From assembly GCA_965216965.1 (NCBI GenBank), contig CBDCGX010000032.1:46969-110968 (forward strand): a stretch of DNA of 64,000 bases, written 5' to 3'. Source of the DNA: CBDAKK01 sp965216965 (GTDB lineage Bacteria; Spirochaetota; Spirochaetia; WTKD01; G963693115). The notes under the pieces are model-generated. The model ran no database searches. It was not told where the DNA came from and worked only from the letters and a program-made list of their open reading frames with translations. Positions 8,983-18,361 of the stretch are shown in pieces. Both the position numbers and the translations under genes were made by a program. The first letter of the stretch is position 1, and every line of letters begins with the position of its first letter.

Positions 8983-9858
8983 TTATTCTTTTTGGGATTG
9001 TATATATATCTTATATAAATGCAGAAATATATCGCGATTTAAAAAGAGCTCAAGCATTTGTTGCTGGGAGTTTTCTAAATACTTTTTTTCAAAACGTGCA
9101 GCAAGAACACCGATGTACCTATAGTGCCAACTTTCAAACCTATACCCTGTGATGGATTCTTTTCCCTGAGGATATGAGAGACTAAATCCGTATTTCCATG
9201 AGTTTTTTGCAAGCCAGTGAGAAGCGGGAGTATTGGTAAACGAATCATCAATGCTACCAAAATCTATGGTAAGCCCCAACTGATGCTGACTCATACCCTC
9301 TTTTGCTGACTCACGTTGAGCTACTTCTTTTCCTAAGGTGCGCACCGCTCTTTCAAATACTTTTTTTTGATATGCATAATTTCTATATGTGGAGCTTATA
9401 GGAATATTTATGGATTTATTTTTTGCATCGTGTATCATCTTACTAAGATGAGTAATAACAACAGACTGTAGTTGTAGCCCACTCTTAGATAGAGTAAATA
9501 TATTCTTGTATTCATCTAAATATACAAGGTTATTGGGAATGAAATTTCCTATGCTATTACTCTTGTCTACAAGTATGAGTAAGTCTTTTGGTGTATTTAC
9601 AAGAACGAGGTATATGTCTTTTAAAAAGATAAAAGGATTTACAAGTATATCTTCTATTACTGTGGTTTCAAGCGGATGAGGGATGTTTGTAAAAAGATCA
9701 TATAATATATTCTTGAGTTTTTCTGTTTTTTCTTGTTGCATATTCTTTTCTAAGGATGACGTGCTGTTTTTTTGTTTTTCCCTCTCCACATTTAATCCTA
9801 TAAAAAGAAGCAGTATAAAAAAAACACTAGCAATGCTTATTATTACAATTCTCTTCAT
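8983..9858 (-). CDS. VanY-type D-alanyl-D-alanine carboxypeptidase
   Basis: The 291-residue protein is anchored or exported by an N-terminal hydrophobic segment (residues 4-22). The C-terminal half is a zinc-dependent VanY/peptidase M15 domain. It carries QHQLGLTID with His192 and Asp199, and ESWHYR with Glu242 and His245, the zinc and catalytic residues of the family; an SSTYRNYAYQ segment precedes them. It should trim the terminal D-Ala from peptidoglycan pentapeptides in the periplasm. It starts 6 bases after the lon stop codon and is probably cotranscribed with it. Confidence 0.92.
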   Translation of the reverse strand: MKRIVIISIASVFFILLLFIGLNVEREKQKNSTSSLEKNMQQEKTEKLKNILYDLFTNIPHPLETTVIEDILVNPFIFLKDIYLVLVNTPKDLLILVDKSNSIGNFIPNNLVYLDEYKNIFTLSKSGLQLQSVVITHLSKMIHDAKNKSINIPISSTYRNYAYQKKVFERAVRTLGKEVAQRESAKEGMSQHQLGLTIDFGSIDDSFTNTPASHWLAKNSWKYGFSLSYPQGKESITGYRFESWHYRYIGVLAARFEKKYLENSQQQMLELFLNRDIFLHLYKIYIQSQKE

Positions 9859-9864
9859 GTTTAA

Positions 9865-12414
9865 TTATTTCTTTCGTAAAGGAGAATGACCTGATTTTTG
9901 TTTTTTTGTAGTATGAGGATGTATTTTCTGAGGAATAGTTCCAAAGGCAAGACGAGGAAATAATAAAGCAAATACTTCTTCTATGGTTGATACGGGGTAG
10001 ATAGTAAGGCCTTTTTGTATATATTGAGGAATCTCTTGCAAATCGCTTATATTGCTATTGGGAATAATTATATTCTTAATCTTATTTCTTCTTGCCGCAA
10101 CAATTTTCTCTCTTAATCCTCCTATGGGTAGGACTTTCCCAATAAGTGAAAGTTCGCCTGTCATTGCAAAAGTAGTATTTATTCTCTTCTTAAGTATGAA
10201 AGAGAAGAGAGCACTTGCCATAGTAATGCCTGCAGAAGGACCGTCTTTGGGAGTAGCTCCTTCTGGAACATGAAGATGTATATCATGTGTTGAAAAAAAA
10301 TCGTACGATTCCGTTTCTGTTTTTTGTAAAATAATTGCATCGCTGTCTTCATTATTTGTAGCTTTCTTGTTTTTTTGTGAGGAATAGAGAGGGTAATATA
10401 ATTTTACAAGGGAAAGGGCAATATGAGCTGATTCTTTCATAACATCTCCTAAAGTACCAGTTAAGGTAAATGCTCCCTTCCCTTTGTATGCTTGTGCTTC
10501 TATTAAGAGCACGTCTCCTCCTACAGATGTCCATGCAAGTCCAAGTGCTGTGCCAACGTGGGTTGCTCTTTTTATTATATTTTCTTTAAATGGAGCGATG
10601 CCTAGATATGTTTTAAGATTATCTGAGGTTACATTATATTTTTTCGATAGGGAAAATGAGCGATGTGTAGGTTTTTTCCCTTTTTTCTTTTGTATATCTT
10701 CCTTGTTTTGTATTTTTTGTGTTAGTATTTTTCTAATGATTGTGTCAATGTATTGTTCAAATTTTCGCATCCCAGCTTCTCGAGCATAGTTTTCGCTTAT
10801 TTCACCTAGAATGGTATTGGAGAACACAATAGAGGATGAAGCAATTCCGTGCCGTTTAAGAGATTTTGGAATAATATATTTTCGTGCTATAGAGATCTTT
10901 TCCTTATCAATATATCCCGATAGATGTATGATTTCCATCCTATCTATGAGAGGAGGAGGGACGGTATGAAGTGTATTTGCTGTAGTGATAAAGAATATCT
11001 TTGAAAGATCAAATGGGATATCTATATACATATCTCTAAAATGAATATTCTGCACTGGATCAAGTACCTCAAGCAAAGCCGAAGACGGATCCCCTTGGAT
11101 TCCACTTGATATTTTATCTATTTCGTCAATAACAAAGACGGGATCATTTTCTTTTACATATAAGAGCCCTTGTATTATCTTTCCCGGCATAGCTCCTATA
11201 TATGTACGTCGATGCCCCTTGATTTCTGCCTCATCTCTCATTCCGCCTACAGAGAAATGATAGAGTTTTTTTCCTAATGCATGTGCTATTGACCGAGCTA
11301 TTGATGTCTTTCCCACCCCAGGAGGACCTACTAAACAAATAATAGATTTTGTCTCTGACTTTTCAATTTTTGATATTGCTAAATGTTCTATGATGCGTTC
11401 TTTTACTTTTTGCATTCCATAATGTTCTTTGTCAAGAATTTTTTTTGCAAATGATAGATCTATAGGTTTTCTTTTTGTATTTTCCCATGGAAGATCAATT
11501 ATTTTTTCAAGATAACTTAGAAGTACATTGTATTCAGGGTTGTGAGGGTCTAATATTTCAAATCTTTTTACCTCTTTATTTACATGTGTTCTTACATCCT
11601 CTGGGAGGGGGAGATCTGTAAGTTTTTTTTGAATTGCCCTTATTTCACTTTCTTTACCATCTGGCTCGCCTAGTTCTTTCTTTATTTCTTTGACCATTTC
11701 TTTTAGGAAATGCCTTCGTTTATGTTTTTCTACGGAGTTATTTATTTGGTTTTGTATTCGTTTTTGAATCTTAAGAAGTTCTTGTTCGCGGTTTACAAAC
11801 ATAAGCACTGTTTCCATTCGTTTTTGTATGTCTATGGTTTCAAGAATATTTTGTTGTTCTTCTCTTTTTAAGTCAAGTATTGCACTTAAAAAATCTGCAA
11901 TCTGTCCGGGGTGGTCTATGTTTACCATGTTTAATCGCACTTCTTCGGAAAAAAGAGGATTGTTTTCAAGGATCTTTTTCATTTCAGTTATGAGAGATCT
12001 AGTGAGTACTGTGACCTCTGGAGTTCGCTCTTTGGGTTCTTCTATATATTGCACTCGTGCAATGAGAGGAGGAGTATATTGTAGCTCGTTTTTAATTATA
12101 AATCTATTATTAACTATAAAGAATATATTGTAGCCACCATCGGGAAGATTGATTTTCTTTTGTATTTTTATTATAACGCCAGTTCTGTAAAGGTTAGTAA
12201 ATCTATAAGCAGATTCTGAATGAGGATCTTTGAGGAGTGTCATTCCAAGAAAGTTATTTGTATTGATACTATTATCTATTATCTTCATAAGCTGTTTATT
12301 ATTCGTCATAACTTGCGATACCATACCTGGAAATATAGGTTTGTTTTCTAAAGGATAGATCACAAGTTGACTTGGAAAGGAACTAGAGAATAATATAAGG
12401 TTGTCTTTTTTCAT
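9865..12414 (-). CDS. lon: ATP-dependent Lon protease
   Basis: The 849 residues form a complete LonA. The N-terminal substrate-binding domain starts at about residue 15. A coiled-coil region runs from about 185 to 260. The AAA+ module has Walker A GPPGVGKT (363-370) and Walker B VFVIDEID (around 426-433). The protease domain has catalytic Ser727 in KDGPSAG and Lys770 in GLREK. The 43-residue spacing between Ser and Lys equals that of E. coli Lon. It degrades misfolded and regulatory proteins in the cytosol. A basic tail of about 25 residues extends the C-terminus. A TATATT box lies about 8 bases before the start region. Confidence 0.97.
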   Translation of the reverse strand: MKKDNLILFSSSFPSQLVIYPLENKPIFPGMVSQVMTNNKQLMKIIDNSINTNNFLGMTLLKDPHSESAYRFTNLYRTGVIIKIQKKINLPDGGYNIFFIVNNRFIIKNELQYTPPLIARVQYIEEPKERTPEVTVLTRSLITEMKKILENNPLFSEEVRLNMVNIDHPGQIADFLSAILDLKREEQQNILETIDIQKRMETVLMFVNREQELLKIQKRIQNQINNSVEKHKRRHFLKEMVKEIKKELGEPDGKESEIRAIQKKLTDLPLPEDVRTHVNKEVKRFEILDPHNPEYNVLLSYLEKIIDLPWENTKRKPIDLSFAKKILDKEHYGMQKVKERIIEHLAISKIEKSETKSIICLVGPPGVGKTSIARSIAHALGKKLYHFSVGGMRDEAEIKGHRRTYIGAMPGKIIQGLLYVKENDPVFVIDEIDKISSGIQGDPSSALLEVLDPVQNIHFRDMYIDIPFDLSKIFFITTANTLHTVPPPLIDRMEIIHLSGYIDKEKISIARKYIIPKSLKRHGIASSSIVFSNTILGEISENYAREAGMRKFEQYIDTIIRKILTQKIQNKEDIQKKKGKKPTHRSFSLSKKYNVTSDNLKTYLGIAPFKENIIKRATHVGTALGLAWTSVGGDVLLIEAQAYKGKGAFTLTGTLGDVMKESAHIALSLVKLYYPLYSSQKNKKATNNEDSDAIILQKTETESYDFFSTHDIHLHVPEGATPKDGPSAGITMASALFSFILKKRINTTFAMTGELSLIGKVLPIGGLREKIVAARRNKIKNIIIPNSNISDLQEIPQYIQKGLTIYPVSTIEEVFALLFPRLAFGTIPQKIHPHTTKKQKSGHSPLRKK

Positions 12415-12498
12415 CTTCTATAAATATAAGAATAGTAAAATTTTAATAATAATACAATACATATATGCAAAGAGAGAGTTGATGATAAAATATTAGGA

Positions 12499-14151
12499 TT
12501 ATCTTTTAGTATAAAGAAAGAAAACTATTCTTCCCAAAAAACATAGTGATGTAAGAATAAGAAGGGTTATTGCAAACCAGTCGCCTGCACGAGTATACAA
12601 TGTATATTGAGGCGTATATATAGGAATATCGGCAACTATACTTTCTTTTGTAAAAGAATCTAACATGTTGGTTATTGTACCATTGGGAGTAATGATAGCT
12701 GTCATTCCAGAATTAGCGCTTCGTACAACTGACCTACGATTTTCTATTGCTCTCAATATAGAAAGTTGAAGATGTTGCATTGCATTTGCTTCCACTCCTG
12801 ACCACGCGTCATTGGTAATGTTTATGAGAATTTGAGCACCAGCACGGACGAATTTTGCATTTTGTAAGCCAAACCCATCTTCAAAACAAATGGGAGTAGA
12901 AAATGAGACCGTTTCCCCTTCAAAAACAGTGTGTTCAGTCCCTGGTAGCCAGAAAATTGCATCATTTTCTTTTAATACATTATAGAACCATCTAAAAGTA
13001 TTTCTATAGGGAAAAGATTCCGAAAAAGGAACGAGATGAATCTTATAATAAGCATCTTTTCGCTCTGCTCCTCTAAAAAACAGGGCAGCATTGTACCTTG
13101 AGGGATCATCAGGAGAGAGATTTCTTTCTCTTTGCTCTTTTGGACCAATACGTTCACCATTGCCTATGAGAAATTCTGTATTTGGATATTTTTCTAAAAA
13201 ATGCATGAGTCGTTGTATCAATCTAAAATACTGTTGATTTTCTCTGTATTTTGTATGGTAATAAATAGAAGGAACAAATGCAGTTTCTGACCATACAACT
13301 ATGTCGGGAGCGTTAGCTGTATCTTGCATTGTTTCTTCTGTTATTCTTGTAAGCGTTTCAAAAGATTCTGTATATGATTGGAAGCCACCTTTCCATGGAT
13401 CAGTGTTGTGTTGGAGAAGTGCTACTTTTGTTGTGCGGGTATTTGGAAGTGCTTTTATAAATATAGATTGGGCTATTATGCCATATATCACAATACCCCA
13501 AAACACGATAGCATAGAGAATAATACTGCTTATTATAATTCTATTTTTGAAAATATCTTGAAACGTTTGTATTGTTTTTATTATATATGCGATGAGCAAT
13601 GATGGAAATGCAACAATAAGTGATGGCATCCATACTCCCAAAACATCAGCACTTTGTATGAGTAGGGGCTGAAAAGACATTGAATAGCCTAAAAGCCCAA
13701 ACCCATAACCTAAAAACCCTTGTGTGCGCAAGTACTCATAAGACATCCATATGAGTACTTGTATTAAAAACCAAAATTTTCCAAAGTACTTATAAGCGAT
13801 AACAAAAAGAGGGAGGACGATGGAAAAATATATTCCATATATAATGGGAACAACTAAAAATGACAAGGGATTAAAAGTACCTAACCAGTAATTAAAAAGT
13901 ATATAGGTTAGCATGCCATAGAAAAAGCCCCAAGGAATTGCAGATATTATTCGTATTCTTGTCGATAAGAGAGAAAACGGTATGAGCACAAAAAAACCTA
14001 GAGGAAATATGCCAAATCTAAAAAAATAATTAGGAAAGGCAAGAGCAAAAAGCACTGCGGCAAGAATTACCAATGTTGCATTTTGGAAAAAGTATAAAAA
14101 ATGAAAATGTGGTTTTATTATAGGAGACATATGGACAGAGTTCTTTGCCAT
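12499..14151 (-). CDS. lnt: apolipoprotein N-acyltransferase
   Basis: Lnt adds the third acyl chain to the N-terminal cysteine of lipoproteins at the inner membrane. The 550-residue chain has about seven N-terminal membrane segments followed by a nitrilase-type domain. The catalytic triad is visible as Glu289 (VVWSETAFVPS), Lys370 (AYYKIHLVPF) and Cys422 (STPICFEDGF), followed by a last membrane helix. Several predicted lipoproteins in this window would be substrates. It lies 27 bases downstream of the HU-like gene in the rpsT transcript direction. Confidence 0.95.
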   Translation of the reverse strand: MAKNSVHMSPIIKPHFHFLYFFQNATLVILAAVLFALAFPNYFFRFGIFPLGFFVLIPFSLLSTRIRIISAIPWGFFYGMLTYILFNYWLGTFNPLSFLVVPIIYGIYFSIVLPLFVIAYKYFGKFWFLIQVLIWMSYEYLRTQGFLGYGFGLLGYSMSFQPLLIQSADVLGVWMPSLIVAFPSLLIAYIIKTIQTFQDIFKNRIIISSIILYAIVFWGIVIYGIIAQSIFIKALPNTRTTKVALLQHNTDPWKGGFQSYTESFETLTRITEETMQDTANAPDIVVWSETAFVPSIYYHTKYRENQQYFRLIQRLMHFLEKYPNTEFLIGNGERIGPKEQRERNLSPDDPSRYNAALFFRGAERKDAYYKIHLVPFSESFPYRNTFRWFYNVLKENDAIFWLPGTEHTVFEGETVSFSTPICFEDGFGLQNAKFVRAGAQILINITNDAWSGVEANAMQHLQLSILRAIENRRSVVRSANSGMTAIITPNGTITNMLDSFTKESIVADIPIYTPQYTLYTRAGDWFAITLLILTSLCFLGRIVFFLYTKR

Positions 14152-14178
14152 AGTGTATTATTATATCATCTTTATACT

Positions 14179-14517
14179 TTATGAAGAATTATCTTTTAGA
14201 GAATGGTCTGCATCCCATACAGAAGATTGAAGGTCTTTTCCCGCTTTAAAAAGTACTACCGTGTGTTTTGGTACTGTTATTTGTTTTCCTGTACGAGGGT
14301 TTCGAGCATGAAGTTTCTCCTTTCTTTCTTTTAAAATAAATGTACCAAATCCTCGTAATTCTATTTCTTTTCCATTCTTTAGGGCGTTACTTGTGGATTC
14401 CAAGAATGAATCTACAATGAGTTGTATAAGGGTTTTCGAAAACCTCACATTTTTATGAGAAGAATAAAGAGTATTAAATATTTCTGAAACAATATTGGAT
14501 TTTGTATGTCTACTCAA
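14179..14517 (-). CDS. HU/IHF-family DNA-binding protein
   Basis: The 112 residues form one HU-fold subunit. The chain has two N-terminal helices, the ELRGFGTF strand motif and the DNA-inserting beta-arm tip ARNPRTGK, where the conserved proline intercalates between base pairs. It bends and compacts DNA. An extra C-terminal tail of about 18 residues (ending DADHSLKDNSS) exceeds the usual HU length of 90. HU and IHF subunits cannot be told apart here. It lies 15 bases after rpsT and shares that promoter. Confidence 0.93.
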   Translation of the reverse strand: MSRHTKSNIVSEIFNTLYSSHKNVRFSKTLIQLIVDSFLESTSNALKNGKEIELRGFGTFILKERKEKLHARNPRTGKQITVPKHTVVLFKAGKDLQSSVWDADHSLKDNSS

Positions 14518-14532
14518 GAAAATATAAAAAAA

Positions 14533-14865
14533 TTATTTTGTAGATGAAACACTGCTTGTAGAAGAGGCAGTGTCTTTTGTGGAAGAGACTTCTTTTTTTG
14601 TTTTCATAAAATGGAAGTAAAGTCGAGATTTAAGTCGCGCACTTTTATTTTTGTGAAACACGCCCTTGCTTGTGGCTTTGTCTATATATTTTATAGCAGC
14701 ATCAAAGCGTTTTTTTAACTCTATAAGCTTTTCTGGGTCTGTCAAATCATGATGTTTTTGATATGCCTTAATAGTAGTTTTTGTTTTTGAAACAACTATT
14801 TTGTTTTTCATAGTTTTTTTCTTATCTTGTAGTATTCGTTTTTTTGCCGATTTTATATTCGCCAT
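14533..14865 (-). CDS. rpsT: 30S ribosomal protein S20
   Basis: S20 is a primary 16S rRNA-binding protein of the small subunit. The chain begins MANIKSAKKRILQ, the diagnostic S20 start, and continues with the helical hairpin (KTTIKAYQKH, LKKRFDAAIKYIDKATSKGVFHKNKSARLKSRL). At 110 residues it exceeds the usual 85-90 by a Ser/Thr-rich tail (VSSTKDTASSTSSVSSTK). The gene has no Shine-Dalgarno sequence, and its promoter places the transcription start almost at the ATG, so it is probably translated from a leaderless mRNA. Confidence 0.95.
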   Translation of the reverse strand: MANIKSAKKRILQDKKKTMKNKIVVSKTKTTIKAYQKHHDLTDPEKLIELKKRFDAAIKYIDKATSKGVFHKNKSARLKSRLYFHFMKTKKEVSSTKDTASSTSSVSSTK

Positions 14866-14873
14866 ATAAATAA

Positions 14874-14902
14874 TTATTACATATTTATATAATATATGTC
14901 AA
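14874..14902 (-). promoter_or_regulatory. promoter of rpsT
   Basis: On the reverse strand a perfect -35 TTGACA (14902-14897) is followed after 17 bases by TAATAA (14879-14874). The -10 ends 8 bases before the rpsT start codon, so the predicted transcript has a leader of only one or two bases. Confidence 0.65.
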
Positions 14903-14945
14903 TAAATAATTATTTATAATATTGATATTTTTCTGCAATTAAATG

Positions 14946-14974
14946 TTAAAAAAGTAATGTTTTTATCATATAAT
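14946..14974 (+). promoter_or_regulatory. promoter of the nitrate/Moco operon
   Basis: A perfect -10 TATAAT (14969-14974) lies 6 bases before the narK ATG. A -35-like TTAAAA (14946-14951) sits 17 bases upstream. The expected transcription start falls on or next to the ATG. No Shine-Dalgarno sequence is present. No FNR- or NtrC-type palindrome was recognised. Confidence 0.55.
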
Positions 14975-14980
14975 TAAACT

Positions 14981-16255
14981 ATGAGTGTAGAATATAAGGT
15001 TTCTGGGTCCTCAACTCAGGGTTTAGTGGGTGCTACCCTTGGTTTTTTTATTGGCTTTGCAGCAGTTACTCTGTTTGCTCCGCTTGTTAACTTTTTAAGT
15101 CTTACTCCGGTAGAAAAGGGCTTATTGCTGTCTATATCAAGTTTGACGGGTTCTTTATTGCGTATTCCTTTTGCTGCCTTTGTTGACACGACGGGTGGTC
15201 GTAAACCTATGTTAATCCTTTTGACACTTGCAATTATTGGAATGATTAGCATTTACATGTTATTAGGGTTAGATCCTGTAGAAATAAAAAACCGCTTTGG
15301 ATTATTATTGTTTTCGGGTGCACTAGCAGGGTGTGGTATTGCGACATTTTCTGTAGGTATAGGGCAAACCTCATATTGGTTTCCACAAAAAACACAAGGG
15401 AAAGCATTAGGTATTTATGCTGGAGTTGGCAATCTTGCCCCCGGTATTTTTGTCTTTCTTATTACTAACTATTTATTAAAATCACTAGGACTACGCTATA
15501 CATATTTACTTTGGGCAGTGATCCTATTTATGGGTACTATTTTTTATTTTTTTATTGGACGAAATGCTTGGTTTTTTCAGCTGCGTGCTCAAGGAGCTGG
15601 TGTTGATGAAGCAAAGCAGATTGCGAGCGAAAAATATAGGCAAGAACTATTGCCAAAAGGCACAGCAATACAGGGGTTAATAGCGTCTGCCAAAATATGG
15701 CAAACATGGATAATGGTGTTTGTGTATTTTTTTAGTTTTGGCGGTTTTCTTGCACTTACAAATTGGTTTAAAGAATTTTTTAATAATTATCATGCCATGA
15801 CTATTGCAATGGCAGGAGCATTAACTTCTTTTTATTCTATTGGTGCTTCTATAGCTCGGATTTTTGGGGGGGGGATAGCAGATAAAATTGGAGGAAGAAA
15901 AGCTACTAATATTTCTTTATTTATTTCTGGTGTTGGAGCCTTGTTATTAGCGCTTACTGGTAATTATGTAATTAACTTGATAGGACTTGTTTTTATGACA
16001 GTAGGCATGGGTATAGTAAATGCAGGTGTATTTAAAATGCTGCCGCGTTTTGTACCCCACGCAGTAGGTGGTGCGGCAGGCTGGGTAGGAGGACTAGGAG
16101 CTCTTGGGGGCTTTGTTCTGCCCAATATTCTTTCACAATTTTTAAGTACAGGTGCTGCTGGAGATGCTGGCTATTTGAAGGGCTTCTATGTTTTTGTGGT
16201 ACTAATAGTTATATCATTGGTCTTGGTGAATTTATTGCCAAAAAAAGATTTGTAG
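14981..16255 (+). CDS. narK: nitrate/nitrite transporter, major facilitator family
   Basis: This 424-residue inner-membrane protein has about twelve hydrophobic segments. NarK/NasA-family marks are present: an early glycine-rich helix, an RIPFAAFVDTTGGRKPM loop between helices 2 and 3, and a matching ARIFGGGIADKIGGRK loop in the second half. It should import nitrate, possibly exporting nitrite in exchange. It is the first gene of an operon that continues 28 bases later with a molybdenum nitrate reductase. Oddly, the three glycines of the second loop are encoded by an uninterrupted run of nine G (15866-15874). The run is in frame here, and slippage by one base would truncate the protein. Confidence 0.93.
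   Translation: MSVEYKVSGSSTQGLVGATLGFFIGFAAVTLFAPLVNFLSLTPVEKGLLLSISSLTGSLLRIPFAAFVDTTGGRKPMLILLTLAIIGMISIYMLLGLDPVEIKNRFGLLLFSGALAGCGIATFSVGIGQTSYWFPQKTQGKALGIYAGVGNLAPGIFVFLITNYLLKSLGLRYTYLLWAVILFMGTIFYFFIGRNAWFFQLRAQGAGVDEAKQIASEKYRQELLPKGTAIQGLIASAKIWQTWIMVFVYFFSFGGFLALTNWFKEFFNNYHAMTIAMAGALTSFYSIGASIARIFGGGIADKIGGRKATNISLFISGVGALLLALTGNYVINLIGLVFMTVGMGIVNAGVFKMLPRFVPHAVGGAAGWVGGLGALGGFVLPNILSQFLSTGAAGDAGYLKGFYVFVVLIVISLVLVNLLPKKDL
15866..15874 (+). repeat. G9 homopolymer inside narK
   Basis: Nine consecutive G encode Gly-Gly-Gly as GGG GGG GGG. Glycine in neighbouring genes is mostly GGA or GGT and G runs above six are otherwise absent except at 44724, so this is a candidate slippage site. 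Confidence 0.8.
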
Positions 16256-16283
16256 AATTATATGTAATTTTAAGGAGGCAGTT

Positions 16284-18359
16284 ATGTCAAAGAAAATTTC
16301 TTCAATTTGTAATTATTGTGGAGTAGGTTGTAGTATTGATTATTCCATTGAAGATGATGGAAAAGTAAGTGCTAAAGGAACTCCTCAGTATCCTGTAAAT
16401 CGGGGCATTCTTTGTCCTAAGGGATTTAAGATACATGAGCCCTTATTATCAGAGGAAAGAGGAACAACTCCTTTGATGAAGAAAAATGGGCAACTCGTAC
16501 CCGTATCTTGGGATGAGGCAATGCAAGGGTTTTCATCTAGGGTACATGAAATACAGAATAAGCATGGAAGAAATTCGCTTGCTTATATTAGTACGGGACA
16601 GTTGTACACAGAAGAAATGGCAATGTTAGGTCAGGTGGGACGAACGGGCATGGGAATGGAAGGAGATGGGAACACGCGTCAGTGTATGGCAAGTGCAGTT
16701 GTTGCTTATAAGCAAGCATTTGGCTTTGATTCTCCTCCTTTTACATATGAAGACATTGAACATTCTGATTGTATTATTTTTGTAGGTTCAAATGCATCTA
16801 TTACGCATCCTATCGTCTTTAATCGAATTAAAAAAAATAAGAATAATCCAAGGGTGTTTGTAATGGACCCCCGTTATTCAGAGACGGCACAAAAAACGAA
16901 TGTTCATGTGCCAATAAAACCTAAGCGCGACTTGATTCTGTTATACATGGTAGCTAAAGAATTAATACGAAGAGATGCACTTGATCATGATTTTATTGAT
17001 AAACATACAAATGGATTTAATGATTTTAAGGCACATGTAGAAAAATATAATACAGAAGATGTAGAAAAGATCACTAATGTTCCTAAATCAGTTTTTATAG
17101 ATATGGTTGACAGCATAGAAAAGAGCAAGGCCATGACCATATGGTGGACTATGGGAGTTAATCAGAGTCATCAAGGTACGAGAACTGCACAAGCTATTAT
17201 CAATATTTGTTTAATGACAGGCAATATTGGAAGGCTAGGAGCAGGACCAGCTTCTTTAACAGGACAAGCTAATGCTATGGGGTCTCGATTATTTAGTAAT
17301 ACTACCTCTCTTTATGGGGGAAGAAATCATGCAAACCCTGCTCATCGCAAGGAGGTGGCAGATATATTGGGTATTGATGAAGACACACTTCCTAAGGCAG
17401 CAACCATGCCATATAATAAAATAATTGATGGAATTGATTCGGGAATAATTAAAGGACTTTGGATCATATGCACTAACCCACTTCATTCGTGGATAAATAC
17501 TAATAGACTTAGATCTCTAATAGAAAAGTTAGATCTTTTTGTGGTACAAGATATCTATCCTAATACTCTTACTGCGCGAAAAGCTGATATTTACTTTCCT
17601 GCTGCAGGTGCGGGAGAAAAATGTGGCTTTCTCATTAATTCTGAGAGAAGGTTGGGAGTGGCACAAAAGGCAATGGATCCACCTGGAGAAGCATTATCTG
17701 ATCATGAAATATTTAGGAGAATAGCTGTGGCATATGGATGTGAAGATGTTGTTAAAGGTTGGGATACACCCGAACAAGTATTTCATATTTTAAAAAAATT
17801 AAGCAAAGGAACTCCGTGTGATATAACAGGTGTCAGAGATTATCAATTTATTATTGAAAAAGGAGGAGTGCAGTGGCCATATCCCGAAGAAAATCCTAGT
17901 GATGATTCGCAACGCCGACTATTCCAAGATGGGGCTTTTTCTACATCTGACGGAAGAGCAAAGTTTCTCTTTGAAGATTGGGTGTCTCCTGTAGAAGAGC
18001 CAGATGAACAATACAATTTCTACCTTCTTTCTGGAAGAGGTACAATAGTTCAATATATGTCTAATACTCGCACACAAAAGTCTCCAACATTACGAAAAGT
18101 TATGGAAGATGAATTGTATGTAGAGATGAGCCAAGTAGATGCTGACAAGCTTTCTGTTCAAAATGGATCAAAAGTTGAAATAAAATCTCGACATGGTTGT
18201 ATTCAAGCAAATGTGAAAATTAGGGAAACAGTAGGTGAGGGATTTATTTATCTTCCATTCCATTATGAGGAGACAAATACTTTAACAAATGACGCTTTTG
18301 ATGCATATTCTGCACAGCCATCTTTTAAGACTGGAGCAGTAAGCATAAAAGCTATTTAG
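16284..18359 (+). CDS. nasA: molybdopterin nitrate reductase, NasA/NapA-like catalytic subunit
   Basis: The 691-residue enzyme should reduce nitrate to nitrite. An N-terminal [4Fe-4S] cluster is bound by Cys9, Cys12, Cys16 and Cys44. A molybdopterin oxidoreductase core follows, and a C-terminal dinucleotide-binding domain begins near residue 575. The NTRQCMASAVVAYKQAFG segment places a cysteine (Cys134) as the likely molybdenum ligand, as in NapA and NasA; formate dehydrogenases have a different context here. No twin-arginine signal is present, so the enzyme is cytoplasmic. AAGGAGG precedes the ATG. No electron-transfer subunit or nitrite reductase gene is nearby. The electron donor (ferredoxin or flavodoxin) is unknown. 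A formate dehydrogenase-like role is less likely. Confidence 0.85.
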   Translation: MSKKISSICNYCGVGCSIDYSIEDDGKVSAKGTPQYPVNRGILCPKGFKIHEPLLSEERGTTPLMKKNGQLVPVSWDEAMQGFSSRVHEIQNKHGRNSLAYISTGQLYTEEMAMLGQVGRTGMGMEGDGNTRQCMASAVVAYKQAFGFDSPPFTYEDIEHSDCIIFVGSNASITHPIVFNRIKKNKNNPRVFVMDPRYSETAQKTNVHVPIKPKRDLILLYMVAKELIRRDALDHDFIDKHTNGFNDFKAHVEKYNTEDVEKITNVPKSVFIDMVDSIEKSKAMTIWWTMGVNQSHQGTRTAQAIINICLMTGNIGRLGAGPASLTGQANAMGSRLFSNTTSLYGGRNHANPAHRKEVADILGIDEDTLPKAATMPYNKIIDGIDSGIIKGLWIICTNPLHSWINTNRLRSLIEKLDLFVVQDIYPNTLTARKADIYFPAAGAGEKCGFLINSERRLGVAQKAMDPPGEALSDHEIFRRIAVAYGCEDVVKGWDTPEQVFHILKKLSKGTPCDITGVRDYQFIIEKGGVQWPYPEENPSDDSQRRLFQDGAFSTSDGRAKFLFEDWVSPVEEPDEQYNFYLLSGRGTIVQYMSNTRTQKSPTLRKVMEDELYVEMSQVDADKLSVQNGSKVEIKSRHGCIQANVKIRETVGEGFIYLPFHYEETNTLTNDAFDAYSAQPSFKTGAVSIKAI

Positions 18360-18361
18360 TA

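Noticed and set aside
16284..18359. Formate dehydrogenase assignment for the molybdoenzyme
   Set aside because: The NTRQCMASA context at the molybdenum ligand and the narK neighbour match nitrate reductases.
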